Shown: positions 35,552-44,720 of the stretch, piece by piece
Layout of the letters: each line of letters starts with the position of its first letter
Numbering within the stretch: position 1 is the first letter of the stretch
From: Cumulibacter sp047975195
GTDB taxonomy: Bacteria > Actinomycetota > Actinomycetes > Mycobacteriales > Antricoccaceae
Direction: 5' to 3'
DNA length: 64,000 nucleotides
Assembly: GCA_047975195.1 (NCBI GenBank)
Contig: JBKEDB010000034.1
Span: forward strand, 1-64,000
Program-made: the position numbers and the translations under genes
The notes under the pieces: model-generated
What the model saw: only the letters and a program-made list of their open reading frames with translations
What the model was told of the DNA's origin: nothing
Databases searched by the model: none

Positions 35552-36548
35552 AGCGTTGCCTCGCCGTATCGGCGTACGACCCCGATGAGCACGATCGCGC
35601 CGAGGAATGCAACGGGAATAGCAACCGGCACCTCACCGGTGGGCAGCAGCACTCGCCCGACGATGTCGGCGGCGATCAGCACAATCGGGCCGAGCACCAC
35701 ACTGAAGGCACACAGCCATGGCACGGACGCGGGGAGAATCCGGCGCGCGATGTGCGGCGCAATCAAGCCGAGGAAGACGATCGGCCCGACCGCTGCGGTC
35801 GCCAGACCGGCCAGCAACGTCACCAGAAGTAATATCGCCGGGCGAATGACGCGCAGTCGCGCACCGAGGGTCGAGGCCACGTCATCGCCCAGCGCCACGG
35901 TGTCGAGCTGCCGGGCAACCAACATCGCCGCCAGCAAAGCGAGCAAGATCAACACCACGGGCAGCCACAGATTGGCCTGCTCGCGACCTGCGAGCGTGCC
36001 CACCGACCAGTAGCGATAGGCGTCGAGCGTGTCCGGATACAAGATGCGCAACAACAGCGAGACACCCATCAGGACAGCGCTGAGCGCCGTACCGGCCAGC
36101 ACCAGCCGCGACGGGATGTCGCGACCAATCAAATACACCGCGATGCCGGCGATCGCTGCCCCAAAGAACGCGATTGACAGCTGCGCGAATTGGTTGCCGA
36201 GTAGGCCCAGCGTCGCGCCGATGGTCATCGCCGTACTCGCACCCGCCGTCGCACAGAGAATCCCCGGATCGGCCAGCGGGTTGCGGCTGAACGCCTGGAT
36301 GAGTGCACCGGAGACCGCCAAGGCCGCTCCAATCACGACACCTAGCAGAGTGCGCGGCACCCGCACGCCAAGGACCGTGGCCCGGCTGACCTCGTCACCG
36401 CCTCCGATGAAGACTGCGCCGCCTCGCTCAGACCGACGTCGCCGGCCCCCACCGCCAAGCTCAACGCACAGAGCACGAGCAGTGCGCCGGTGAGTACCCA
36501 CAGAATCAGCCAGGGTCGGGCTCTAGTCGTCGTAGCCGTCAACGCCAC
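35548..36548 (-). pseudogene. FecCD-family iron-siderophore permease, first subunit, with a -1 frameshift near its N-terminus
   Basis: The N-terminus begins at 36548 (MALTATTTRARPWLILWVLT) and reads through GDVGLSEA. The frame is then lost between about 36416 and 36425. The rest is in another frame from AVFIGGGDEVSRATVLGVRV and continues with the FecCD core: RVPRTLLGVVIGAALAVSGA, AFSRNPLADPGILCATAGAS, VALGDDVASTLGARLRVIRP, GPIVFLGLIAPHIARRILPA. Restoring one base gives 333 residues, the normal length. All downstream motifs are conserved, which argues for a recent mutation or a sequence error. Its start overlaps the siderophore-interacting protein stop. Confidence 0.82.
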
Positions 36549-37335
36549 GCTTCCAGTAGCCGGTGATCACGGCGTCGAGTTTGCCTTTACTCCACCGCCG
36601 CAACGGTTTGATGAAGTCAGCTTCCCCGGCGGCGAACAGGAACCCGCGCCCGGATCCGCTGACGGACTCAACAGCCGCAATCAGCTCATCAGGGTCATCG
36701 GGGCGCTCCACCCAAATCACTGGGCCGCGATCGCCCAGATCAAGGGGGTAGTCGCGTTGTGCCGGATGTTCGACCGTTACCAGCACACGCGCGGGCAGAT
36801 CTGGGTTCTCGCTCAGGAAGCGCCCGATCGCCGGTAACGCCGTGCTGTCGCCGACCAGCACGTAATAGTCGTACGTGTGCGGGAATGCCTTGGCTCCAGG
36901 TGGCCCAGCGAGCGCGATCTGCGAGGAGATCTCGGCAGTGCGGGCCCACTGTGAGGCCAGTCCGCCGTCATGCAGCACCACATCGAGGTCCAACTCGCGC
37001 GCCTCGGGATCGTAACGGCGAATCGTGTAGTCGCGGTTCGGCCCGGTGTCCTTAGGCCAGTCGAGCATCTGGCGGTCGTTCGGCTCCGGTAGGCGTAGTA
37101 CGCCGTCCGCGTTGGGGAAGATGAGCTTCACGTGATCATCGGCCTGATACGTGTGCGTCCCGTCGAGCCCGGGACCCCCGACGGTGAGCCGGACCATCCG
37201 CTCGGTCACGAACTCACGCCGCAGCAGGCTCGCCACCCGGATGCCGATCGGATATGGGATCCGCTGAACCCCGTCGCCCTCGGCCTTCTGAGCGGCCATC
37301 TTCTCCCGAGGACGCGAGCGATCTAGGTACCTCAT
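36523..37335 (-). CDS. Siderophore-interacting protein (FAD-dependent ferric-siderophore reductase)
   Basis: A 270-residue ViuB/SIP-type reductase that releases iron from imported ferric siderophores. The FAD segment is RDYTIRRYDPEARELDLDVV and the nicotinamide-side segment YYVLVGDSTALPAIGRFLSE. The C-terminal part (FLFAAGEADFIKPLRRW, then YWKRGVDGYDD) is typical. The start ATG overlaps the stop of the upstream binding protein (ATGA). Its place in the operon links uptake to cytoplasmic iron release. Confidence 0.93.
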   Translation of the reverse strand: MRYLDRSRPREKMAAQKAEGDGVQRIPYPIGIRVASLLRREFVTERMVRLTVGGPGLDGTHTYQADDHVKLIFPNADGVLRLPEPNDRQMLDWPKDTGPNRDYTIRRYDPEARELDLDVVLHDGGLASQWARTAEISSQIALAGPPGAKAFPHTYDYYVLVGDSTALPAIGRFLSENPDLPARVLVTVEHPAQRDYPLDLGDRGPVIWVERPDDPDELIAAVESVSGSGRGFLFAAGEADFIKPLRRWSKGKLDAVITGYWKRGVDGYDD

Positions 37336-38324
37336 GACTGCGTCAGGAGCGGCTCGAAGGCCTCATCGATGGCATCCAACATCTTCGCGGCGTCCTTGAA
37401 GGTCGATGCTTCGGTGTACTTGAGCGGAATCACGTTGCCGTCCTGAACGGCGGGAAGCGTCTGCCAGAGGTCGGAATCGAGCACGTACTGAACCTCGGGC
37501 GCGGGTGTCCCGTCGGCCTGCACGGTGTAGGTGATGTACTCCGCCTCGGCCAGGCTCTGCGGCAGTTCCTCGATCGACGGGTACTCCGACACATCGCCGG
37601 ATCCGCCGGTCTTCTCCTTGACCTCGCCGTAGTACTCGACGCCGATATCCTCGGCGATGTTCGTGCCCCACGACCCGGAAAACTCACGCTGGAACGTTCC
37701 GGCCGACACGTCGCCATAGGCGCCGACATGTCCGAACTTCACATCAGTGAGCAGGTCGGCGTACTTCTCGGTGAGTTCAGCGGCCTTGTCCTCGTATGCC
37801 GACTTCGTCTCGTCGAAGCCTTCGGTGGCGCCAGCCGCATCGGCCTGCTGCTCGGCGAAGTCCCGCCATGCGTCAGGTACCGACGGGCCAATGGTGACCA
37901 CGGGTGCGATGTCCTCCAGGCGGTCCAGGTCGACGTCCTTGAGCACCGGTTGCGGGACGCCAATGATGATCAGGTCCGGGTTGGCCTTCGCAACCTCCTC
38001 GTAGTTCATCTCGGCCGCCGCGTCGCCGGAGATCTTCTGGGTGTCCTGATAGACCGTCAGGTCCTCCGGCGACATGAAGTCCTCACCGCGAGTCCAGGTC
38101 GAGAAGCCCACCAAGGGCGCTCCCGACTGGATCAGCACGGGTACGGCGTACCCCGTCGCGATCACGCGCTGCGGGTCCGCCGGAATTTCGACGTCGCCTC
38201 GATCATCAGTGAACGTCCGGCTCGCACCATCGCCAGCGTCGTCCGCCTCGGAAGCGCCGCAGCCGGTGAGCAGCAACGCGGAGGCCACGACAGCGGCGGC
38301 GACACGCCAGAGCTTGGGGGTCAT
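37332..38324 (-). CDS. Iron-siderophore ABC transporter substrate-binding lipoprotein
   Basis: A lipoprotein of about 330 residues; the signal is MTPKLWRVAAAVVASALLLT followed by lipobox Cys (GCGASE). It is of the FepB/BtuF helical-backbone class: FTDDRGDVEIPADPQRVIAT, YEEVAKANPDLIIIGVPQPV and the C-terminal FKDAAKMLDAIDEAFEPLL. The start at 38324 has a strong ribosome site (gaaggaga). It is the first gene of the uptake operon and lies 50 bp downstream of an IdeR-like box. Confidence 0.93.
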   Translation of the reverse strand: MTPKLWRVAAAVVASALLLTGCGASEADDAGDGASRTFTDDRGDVEIPADPQRVIATGYAVPVLIQSGAPLVGFSTWTRGEDFMSPEDLTVYQDTQKISGDAAAEMNYEEVAKANPDLIIIGVPQPVLKDVDLDRLEDIAPVVTIGPSVPDAWRDFAEQQADAAGATEGFDETKSAYEDKAAELTEKYADLLTDVKFGHVGAYGDVSAGTFQREFSGSWGTNIAEDIGVEYYGEVKEKTGGSGDVSEYPSIEELPQSLAEAEYITYTVQADGTPAPEVQYVLDSDLWQTLPAVQDGNVIPLKYTEASTFKDAAKMLDAIDEAFEPLLTQS

Positions 38325-38375
38325 GAGAGTTTCTCCTTCGGATACGCAAGGGGCCGCCACGCGGCACACCAGCGA

Positions 38376-38394
38376 TAAGGCTAGCCTTGCTTAA
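38376..38394 (-). promoter_or_regulatory. DtxR/IdeR-type iron box upstream of the siderophore uptake operon
   Basis: The minus strand reads TTAAGCAAGGCTAGCCTTA, matching about 15 of 19 positions of the DtxR/IdeR consensus TWAGGTTAGSCTWACCTWA. It lies between the binding-protein gene and the divergent AraC regulator, so one site could repress both under iron sufficiency. This agrees with the content of the operon. Confidence 0.72.
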
Positions 38395-38447
38395 TGGCCC
38401 GGTCGTACCGCACAGCGGTCACCCGATATCGCGGAGGTGACAACACG

Positions 38448-39239
38448 ATGACACCAGTCCTTACGGCAGACACGGCCGCCGATCCGCTGCTGTGCGAGGA
38501 GTTCGCGTATGGCCTCGGACCCCCGTCCGGAATCCTGATGCTGCGCTATCGCACCGGTGAAACCGCAGGGTTCGGGGACACCCGCGACGACTTCCTGCAT
38601 CAGATGTACTGGTGCCGAGACGGACAGCTCCAAGTCAGCGGATCAGACGATAAGCCAGAATGGATCGGTCCGGATCGCGCGTACTGGGCGCACCGTTCGG
38701 TCTCCCATCGCGTCTTCGCCCTCGGCAGTTCCACGGTCTTCCGGGCATTCCTGCGCGAGATCCCGCCCGGACTGATAAACCTGCGCCACGCGGCGGTCTC
38801 GGTCACCGAGGACGCGCGCCAGCAGATCGTCCGGTTGGCCTCACCCAACATTGCCGAGCACGCGTGGCCGGTAGCCCGTGCCCGGTTGCTGAACGGACTG
38901 CACGACCTGGACGCCGACGGGCCTGATACGACCTCCGTGGCGTCATTGGTCGCAGCCACGCTGCGTGCGAATCCGGCCTCCACCCGGTCGTTGGATGACT
39001 TCGCTCGTGAGCATCACGTCTCACCCAAGACTCTGCAGCGAGACTTCGCTCGCACGTTCGGGTGCAGTTTTTCCCGCTGGCGGACGCACACTCGACTTGA
39101 GGCTGCGCGCGATCTCGTCGGCGCATCGACGGTCACCGAAATCGCTCGGCGGGTGGGGTACTCCAACCCGTCGGCGTTCGTGGCCGCCTTCAACCGTGAG
39201 TACGGTTGCACCCCAGGCCGCCTGGGTTCGACGGCCTAA
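38448..39239 (+). CDS. AraC-family transcriptional regulator
   Basis: About 263 residues. The C-terminal AraC domain has two HTH units (SLDDFAREHHVSPKTLQRDF and ARDLVGASTVTEIARRVGYS, then NPSAFVAAFNREYGCTPGRL). The N-terminal half is a cupin-like sensor (LMLRYRTGETAGFGDTRDDF). The start at 38448 is chosen for its ggaggtg ribosome site. It is divergent from the siderophore uptake operon and resembles AraC regulators that sense siderophores and activate their own uptake; that role is inferred. Confidence 0.87.
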   Translation: MTPVLTADTAADPLLCEEFAYGLGPPSGILMLRYRTGETAGFGDTRDDFLHQMYWCRDGQLQVSGSDDKPEWIGPDRAYWAHRSVSHRVFALGSSTVFRAFLREIPPGLINLRHAAVSVTEDARQQIVRLASPNIAEHAWPVARARLLNGLHDLDADGPDTTSVASLVAATLRANPASTRSLDDFAREHHVSPKTLQRDFARTFGCSFSRWRTHTRLEAARDLVGASTVTEIARRVGYSNPSAFVAAFNREYGCTPGRLGSTA

Positions 39240-39255
39240 CAACTTCCGTGTGTCG

Positions 39256-40350
39256 TCAGGAACCGGGAATGAGAACCGGCTTGATGGTCTTACCCGAGAG
39301 CGAGTCCTGCTCCGCCTGATTGATGTCGCTCATCGGGTACGTCTCAATCAGCGAATCGAACGGGAACTTGCCCGCCTGCCACCACTCGATCATCTGGGGG
39401 ATGAACACCTGTGGGTCGGTTGCGCCTTCCAGAATGTTCATGATCGACTTTCCTGTCGACTCCGACCCCATCGGGAAGTCCCCCTGCTGCACCCCGACGA
39501 ACCCTGCCGTGCCGCCCAGGCGCAGCGATGCCATCGCGTTCTTCTCCACCGGCGGCAAGCCGGTCGTGTCGAACACGTAGTCCGCCCCTCCGCCGGTGAT
39601 CTCGTGGATCTGGGCGACTAGGTCCTCGGCGTCACCGGCGATCACATGAGTCGCGCCGAGTTCGCGAGCGATATCCAGCCGGTGCGAGTGCAGGTCGACG
39701 GCGATAATCGTCTTGGCCGCCAACACCTTGGCTGCCATGAGCGCCGACAGTCCGACCGCGCCAGCGCCGAACACGACCAAACTCCTGCCCGCCTTGACAC
39801 CCATCGCCACGGCAACCGACGCCGCTCCGGTCTGCACGCCACACCCGAGCGGGCCCAGTTTCTCCAACGGCAACGCCCTGTCCACCACGACGGCATTGCG
39901 CTCGGTCGCCAGGCAGTACGTCGCAAACGACGACTGCCCGAACCAACGCGCCTTCACATCGGCACCGTTCGAGTCCTTGCCGACCGGCTGGCCCTCGGCG
40001 GTAAGACCGGACAGATTGCGCACCATGAACTGCACGCAGTAGGACGGGACGCCGTCCGCGCAGGCCTGACACTTCCCGCACGAATCGAATGACAAGCACA
40101 CGTGATCGCCGACCTGCACCCGCGTGACGTCGGGGCCAACGGCCTCGACTACTCCGGAACCTTCGTGCCCAGTGACGATCGGCGGTCCGACGAGATCAGA
40201 ACCGGCACGCGGCACGACATCCGTATGGCACATCCCCGCCCCCACCACGCGCACGAGCAACTCGCCCGGTCCTGGATCGGGAAGTTCGATTTCCTCGATC
40301 GCATAGGGCCCGTCGGCCGCCCGCATTACCGCTGCTTGGGACTTCATCAT
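39256..40350 (-). CDS. Zinc-dependent NAD-linked alcohol dehydrogenase
   Basis: About 364 residues, of the medium-chain dehydrogenase family. The catalytic zinc ligands are in VVGAGMCHTDVV and VTGHEGSGVVE. The structural-zinc lobe is SCGKCQACADGVPSYC, in which all four Cys can be seen. The Rossmann motif is VVFGAGAVGLSALMAAKVLA. It resembles aryl-alcohol dehydrogenases (AreB/XylB type). The start at 40350 follows gaggaga. It diverges from an FAD ferredoxin reductase, and the 130-bp spacer has a CGTTGG/CCAACG inverted repeat (40365-40388) that may be an operator. Confidence 0.9.
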   Translation of the reverse strand: MMKSQAAVMRAADGPYAIEEIELPDPGPGELLVRVVGAGMCHTDVVPRAGSDLVGPPIVTGHEGSGVVEAVGPDVTRVQVGDHVCLSFDSCGKCQACADGVPSYCVQFMVRNLSGLTAEGQPVGKDSNGADVKARWFGQSSFATYCLATERNAVVVDRALPLEKLGPLGCGVQTGAASVAVAMGVKAGRSLVVFGAGAVGLSALMAAKVLAAKTIIAVDLHSHRLDIARELGATHVIAGDAEDLVAQIHEITGGGADYVFDTTGLPPVEKNAMASLRLGGTAGFVGVQQGDFPMGSESTGKSIMNILEGATDPQVFIPQMIEWWQAGKFPFDSLIETYPMSDINQAEQDSLSGKTIKPVLIPGS

Positions 40351-40481
40351 TGGTCTCCTCAGGTCGTTGGTAGCAACGTATGCCAACGCACATATGCGCG
40401 GCAACGCATTCCAGCGCCGCATTGCTCCGGCTATGCCGATCGGGCAGTATCGGATCGTTCGCGCACCGAAAAGGAGAACGT

Positions 40482-41693
40482 ATGTCGGCATCTCAGTTGG
40501 TCGTCGTCGGCGCCGGGCTCGCGGGACTGCGGGCCTGCGAGGCCGCGCGTCGAGCGGGGTTCACTGGTGGCATCACGCTGATCGGTGCCGAGCCACACCT
40601 GCCCTACGACCGACCGCCGCTGTCGAAAGAGTTCCTCGACAAGAAGGACCATGTCGGCGCTTACAAAGATGAGAAGACCCTGCGCGACGAACTGCAGATC
40701 GAGTTGAAACTTGGCACTCGAGCGACCGGACTCGACCGTGGTGCACGCCTGGTTCGCACGAGCGCAGGGGATGTCCCGTACGACGAACTGATCATTGCCA
40801 CCGGCGCGGACCCGCGAGTATTGCCCGGCGACGACCAGGTCATCTACCTGCGCACCCTCGATGACGCCCACCGGTTGCGTGATTCGCTCGCCCGGTCTGC
40901 GCGGGTGCTGGTCATCGGTGCCGGATTCATCGGGTCCGAGGTCGCCTCAGCCGCCCGGGCCCGCGGGCTGTCGACCACCGTGGTCGAGGCACTCGACGTA
41001 CCGCTGGTCCGCTCGCTCGGCCCCGAAGTCGGCGGATTGTGTACGGCGCTGCATCGTGACGCCGGTGTCGATCTGCGGCTCGGAGTGCGCGTCGATTCAC
41101 TAGTGCCGACAGATCACGGCGTACGAGTCGAACTATCGGACGGCACGGCGGACATCTATGACTTAGTCGTGGCGGGAATCGGCGCTATCCCGGCCACCAG
41201 CTGGCTCGCCGACAGCGGTGTACAACTCGCCGGGGACGGCGGAATCGTGTGCGATGAGAACCTCGCCGTACTCGACGCGGACGACGTACCGGTGCCGCAC
41301 ATCTGGGCAGCCGGCGATGTCGCGAACTGGGTCAATCCGTTGTTCGGTGCCCGCATGAGACTGGAACATTGGTCCAGCGCAGGGGAACAGGGCGGCGCGG
41401 CCGCCCGCAACGCCCTTGGCGAACCGGCGGCGTACTCGACCGTGCCGTACTTCTGGTCGGACTGGTTCGGCACCCGGATTCAGTTCGTCGGCGTCCCGGA
41501 CGGCGAGGAGGTCGTCGTCCAGCAGCGCATCGATAAAGCGGGCGGAACCGTGGTGCTGTATCGACGCGGGGACCGACTGATCGGCGCGTTTACCATCGGG
41601 CGGCCGGATCTGATCATGAAGTATCGACGGTTGATCGCGAAGTCCGCATCCTGGTCGGAAGGTCTGGAGTTCGGCGCGGGCAAGAGCGCGTAG
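40482..41693 (+). CDS. NAD(P)/FAD-dependent ferredoxin (rubredoxin) reductase
   Basis: About 403 residues. The N-terminal FAD motif is LVVVGAGLAGLRACEAARRA, the NAD(P) motif VLVIGAGFIGSEVASAARAR, and the second FAD motif VPHIWAAGDVANWVNPLFGA. A C-terminal reductase_C domain ends the protein. This class passes electrons from NAD(P)H to a ferredoxin or rubredoxin that serves a P450 or Rieske oxygenase. No ferredoxin or P450 gene lies beside it. The ribosome site aaggaga supports the start. Confidence 0.9.
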   Translation: MSASQLVVVGAGLAGLRACEAARRAGFTGGITLIGAEPHLPYDRPPLSKEFLDKKDHVGAYKDEKTLRDELQIELKLGTRATGLDRGARLVRTSAGDVPYDELIIATGADPRVLPGDDQVIYLRTLDDAHRLRDSLARSARVLVIGAGFIGSEVASAARARGLSTTVVEALDVPLVRSLGPEVGGLCTALHRDAGVDLRLGVRVDSLVPTDHGVRVELSDGTADIYDLVVAGIGAIPATSWLADSGVQLAGDGGIVCDENLAVLDADDVPVPHIWAAGDVANWVNPLFGARMRLEHWSSAGEQGGAAARNALGEPAAYSTVPYFWSDWFGTRIQFVGVPDGEEVVVQQRIDKAGGTVVLYRRGDRLIGAFTIGRPDLIMKYRRLIAKSASWSEGLEFGAGKSA

Positions 41694-41796
41694 CTCCCGT
41701 CACCGATGTGGGCGCTGGGTGGTTCGCGGACGAGTCCTGACGACATCACATGCGCGCACGGTCCGAACCAACCCACCCGTTGTTACCGTTAGTCGT

Positions 41797-42528
41797 ATGT
41801 CTTCCGCCGCCCTACTCGCTGAATCCGCCACCGACCTCGGCGGATTCGCCGGTTGGGCCGTCGATCTCATGGAACGATTGGGTGGAGTAGGCGCCGCCAT
41901 CGCGATCGGGTTGGAGAATCTCTTCCCGCCGCTGCCCAGCGAGGTCATACTGCCGCTCGCCGGATTCACCGCCAGCCAAGGCGATCTCAGCATCGCCAGC
42001 GCCCTGATCTGGACCACGATCGGGTCCGTCGTCGGCGCGGTGGTGCTCTATTACCTCGGCGTCGCGCTCGGCCGCGACCGGCTGCGCGCGATCGTTGACC
42101 GGCTTCCACTCGTCAAACTGTCGGATGTCGACAAGGCTGAGGCATGGTTCGCCAAGCACGGCACCAAGGCTGTGTTCTTTGGCCGGATGATCCCGATCTT
42201 CCGCAGTTTGATCTCCATTCCAGCAGGCATCGAGAAGATGCCGGTCTGGAAGTTCCTGGGCCTGACAGCGGCGGGTTCGGCCATCTGGAACTCGATCTTC
42301 GTCGTTGCCGGTTTCGTGCTCGGCGAGAACTGGCACGTCGTCGATGAGTACGCCGGCGTCCTGCAATGGATAGTCATAGTCGTCGTGGCAGCATTGCTGC
42401 TGTGGTGGCTGATCGTGCGCATCCGCACGATCAGCGCCCGCCGGAGCGGCACCGATTCCGCCGCACAGAAAGATGCTGCGCGCGAGCAGACTGATGAGCA
42501 CCCGGAAGTCATCGACGCGGACAAGTAA
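41797..42528 (+). CDS. DedA-family membrane protein
   Basis: A membrane protein of about 243 residues in the DedA/SNARE-associated family. The family motif is ENLFPPLPSEVILPLAGFTA, followed by GALVLYYLGVALGRDRLRAI-type helices and the conserved FFGRMIPIFRSLISIPAGIE segment. Four to five hydrophobic segments are visible, and a charged C-terminal tail follows. DedA proteins are linked to lipid (undecaprenyl phosphate) transport and membrane homeostasis. The ATG at 41797 is preferred over 41719. Confidence 0.9.
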   Translation: MSSAALLAESATDLGGFAGWAVDLMERLGGVGAAIAIGLENLFPPLPSEVILPLAGFTASQGDLSIASALIWTTIGSVVGAVVLYYLGVALGRDRLRAIVDRLPLVKLSDVDKAEAWFAKHGTKAVFFGRMIPIFRSLISIPAGIEKMPVWKFLGLTAAGSAIWNSIFVVAGFVLGENWHVVDEYAGVLQWIVIVVVAALLLWWLIVRIRTISARRSGTDSAAQKDAAREQTDEHPEVIDADK

Positions 42529-42914
42529 CGGCGTCGCATAGCGCCCGGTTGGCGCGGAACAAGTCACGAACGTTCTCGGCAGGATCAACCTCGGCCGGGC
42601 AGCGTCCGGGCCGCGGGACGCAGTTCAGGAGTAGCCATGCCGGCCTGGACGGCGTCCGCGGCGAGGGTGATATGGCCGAGGACGCCGGTAAGCACGGATT
42701 CCGCGCCGGTACGCGGTCAGCCGAAAATCGACAGTCGCTCGACATACCCGCAAAAAACGCAGCCGATCTGGACAGGCATCGTCCTCACAACGATGCTTAG
42801 CCGATTTCACTGCGTTTTTTGCCAAGTCCGCTCGACTCCTCCGGTCGAGAGGGGCGCATTCCGAAACCGTGAAGTCACCGCGGCACGAGCCCGCGGCCGC
42901 CAGTCGATGACGGG
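42529..42914. other. Intergenic region with palindromic element C and a possible gene remnant
   Basis: About 385 bp between convergent DedA and VOC genes. It contains repeat C (42750-42822). On the minus strand from about 42712 to 42603 there is a short GC-biased frame reading TGAESVLTGVLGHITLAADA and then VQAGMATPELRPAART to a stop, bounded upstream by another stop. It looks like the tail of a lost gene, but no family is recognised. Confidence 0.45.
42750..42822. repeat. Palindromic intergenic element, copy C (divergent relative)
   Basis: Perfect 13-bp inverted ends GCAAAAAACGCAG and CTGCGTTTTTTGC, 73 bp end to end, with an inner hairpin GCATCGT...ACGATGC (42776-42796). It shares the AAAACGCAG core of the other copies but has a different interior. 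It lies between convergent genes and would also suit a two-way terminator. Confidence 0.7.
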
Positions 42915-43679
42915 CTATTCAGTGAGGGTGAATCGCAGGCCGGCAATCTGCGCCGTGCCGTCCTCGTTCAGCAGGCCGGCAGCCTGCGCGGCGTCGCGCA
43001 CAGCCTGTAGGTCGCGGCATTGCACCGTGAGCCCGGAGAGACCGGGCTCAGCCCCGTCGGCGGGCAGGAAATCGATCCAGGCGTTATCGGTCGTCACGCG
43101 GTGCGCGCCGTCGACCTCGGCGAGGGGGCGGTCCAGGAACTGAGCCCACTGCTTCGCCTGCGCGGCCGGGTCATTACTGAGCAACGTACTTCCGATGACC
43201 TGGGCGACGCGAGAACGGCCCTCATCACCGCGCGAATTGCCGGCCGGCCACCATGGGCCCTCCATGTTGTCCTCAACATGGGTGTCGACCTCAAGCATCG
43301 ACGGGCCGATATCAGCCGGATGCCACTGCAGGCAGTTGTAGCCGTCGTCCGAGACGGTGTAGATCTCGCGGTAGCCAAGTTCCTTACCGCGCTCACGGAT
43401 CGCCGCGCGCTCGGCGGTTGCCGCCTGGAAAATCAGCATGTACCCGCGCGCGTCCGCGGACCGCAGGTAACGCGCCGCCGGCGCATCATCAGTGAACGGT
43501 GCAACGACCTCGAAGAACTGCGCGGGGCCGAACTCAAGCACGGCGTGGTGCAACCCGAACTTGGCGATTCCCGGGTCGACGTGCGCGACGTCGGCGCCGA
43601 AAACTGCCTTCAGTGCGGCGTTCGTGCCGTCGAGGTCACGCGCTGCTGAAGCGATTTGACGTAGGGCAAGGGTGCTCAT
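42915..43679 (-). CDS. VOC-family (glyoxalase-like) protein
   Basis: About 254 residues with two vicinal-oxygen-chelate-like halves. The N-terminal part reads ALRQIASAARDLDGTNAALK, with candidate metal ligands in FGLHHAVLEFGPAQFFEVV. The C-terminal half includes HRVTTDNAWIDFLPA. The start at 43679 has a gaaagga ribosome site; the longer frame to 43877 is discarded. The enzyme could be a dioxygenase, isomerase or glyoxalase-type protein. Function unknown. Confidence 0.78.
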   Translation of the reverse strand: MSTLALRQIASAARDLDGTNAALKAVFGADVAHVDPGIAKFGLHHAVLEFGPAQFFEVVAPFTDDAPAARYLRSADARGYMLIFQAATAERAAIRERGKELGYREIYTVSDDGYNCLQWHPADIGPSMLEVDTHVEDNMEGPWWPAGNSRGDEGRSRVAQVIGSTLLSNDPAAQAKQWAQFLDRPLAEVDGAHRVTTDNAWIDFLPADGAEPGLSGLTVQCRDLQAVRDAAQAAGLLNEDGTAQIAGLRFTLTE

Positions 43680-43846
43680 CGGAGTCCTTTCGTTTGTGGG
43701 ATGCTCTCGCATCGACGACCAGATGTGAAGCCCGTGGCCACTGTCGGCGAGCGGCAGCGTGCTCAACGACTGGCCCGTGTGCGCAATCCAGAGCCGCCGC
43801 GGCCTGGGCTCGCGCACTCGGAAGCACCCTTGGGCAGAATGGGGCG

Positions 43847-44110
43847 ATGCCCACCGAAATCTGGCTCGCGATCGCACTCATCCTCGGCTTCATCGTCGCG
43901 GCAGGCGCGATCATGGCGGTACTCGCGTGGGTCGGCGTCGGATTATTTCGCCGTCTGGAACGTCGCCGGCCATCTCGCGAAGGGCGAGAGCAATCAGTGA
44001 ACGTTGCGAACGGTTTATTCGAGTTGGGTGAACTGCGCGACCACGCCGACCCGGAGCCTGCGGACTACCTCGACGATCCCGCGACCCGCGATGATGAGGA
44101 GAAACGATGA
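43847..44110 (+). CDS. Small single-pass membrane protein
   Basis: An 87-residue protein with one N-terminal transmembrane segment (WLAIALILGFIVAAGAIMAV), a basic stretch (FRRLERRRPSREGRE) that fits the positive-inside rule, and an acidic tail. Its stop overlaps the nitroreductase start (ATGA), so the two are translationally coupled. No homology is recognised. It may anchor or modulate its partner, but that is speculation. Confidence 0.6.
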   Translation: MPTEIWLAIALILGFIVAAGAIMAVLAWVGVGLFRRLERRRPSREGREQSVNVANGLFELGELRDHADPEPADYLDDPATRDDEEKR

Positions 44111-44649
44111 GCACCGCCCCCTCGTCCGAGGCGGCGTACGCCGACGCGCTGATTCGGCAAGCATCAATCCGGCGGTTTGACCCGACTCGGGCGGTCACCT
44201 CGGCGGATCTCGAGACGATCGTTGATGCGGCGCGGTGGACCGGTTCAGCGCGCAATCGCCAGCCGTGGCAGGTGATCGCGGTTCGCTCGGTACAGATGCG
44301 CGCGGCACTGAGCCGACTTGGCCGCTACGCCCAGTACATCGCCGAAGCACCCGTAGTACTCGTCGTGCTGTCCGAGGACAATAAGGCGGCGGACACAGAG
44401 TTCGACGTTGGACGCTTCACCCAGTCGTTGACGCTCGCCGCCGCGGCGCGGGGGTTGCGCTCGTGCGTGGCCACGATCTTTCCGGAGCGCAATTCGCGAG
44501 CAGCCGCCGAGTTGGTGGGCTCGGGTGAAGGCTGGATCGTGAAGCACGTGCTCGCACTCGGCTATCGAGCGACCCCTGCAGCCGAGGAGGGACAGTCGGC
44601 GGTCCCTCGCGGACGCCGCCCGCTGGGTGAGATCTTTCGTGAGTTGTGA
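44107..44649 (+). CDS. Nitroreductase family protein
   Basis: A 180-residue FMN-type oxidoreductase. It opens with IRQASIRRFDPTRAVTSADL and continues with ARWTGSARNRQPWQVIAVRS, the FMN-binding and dimer segments of the family. Later come DVGRFTQSLTLAAAARGLRS and LALGYRATPAAEEGQ, and the C-terminal RGRRPLGEI motif completes it. It overlaps the small membrane protein upstream. The substrate is unknown. Confidence 0.88.
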   Translation: MSTAPSSEAAYADALIRQASIRRFDPTRAVTSADLETIVDAARWTGSARNRQPWQVIAVRSVQMRAALSRLGRYAQYIAEAPVVLVVLSEDNKAADTEFDVGRFTQSLTLAAAARGLRSCVATIFPERNSRAAAELVGSGEGWIVKHVLALGYRATPAAEEGQSAVPRGRRPLGEIFREL

Positions 44650-44720
44650 GATCCACGGTGGTTCGCCCACGCCACATGCACGCAGCATGAAGGTACGCGC
44701 GGGCGAACTCCCCGTTGGTA

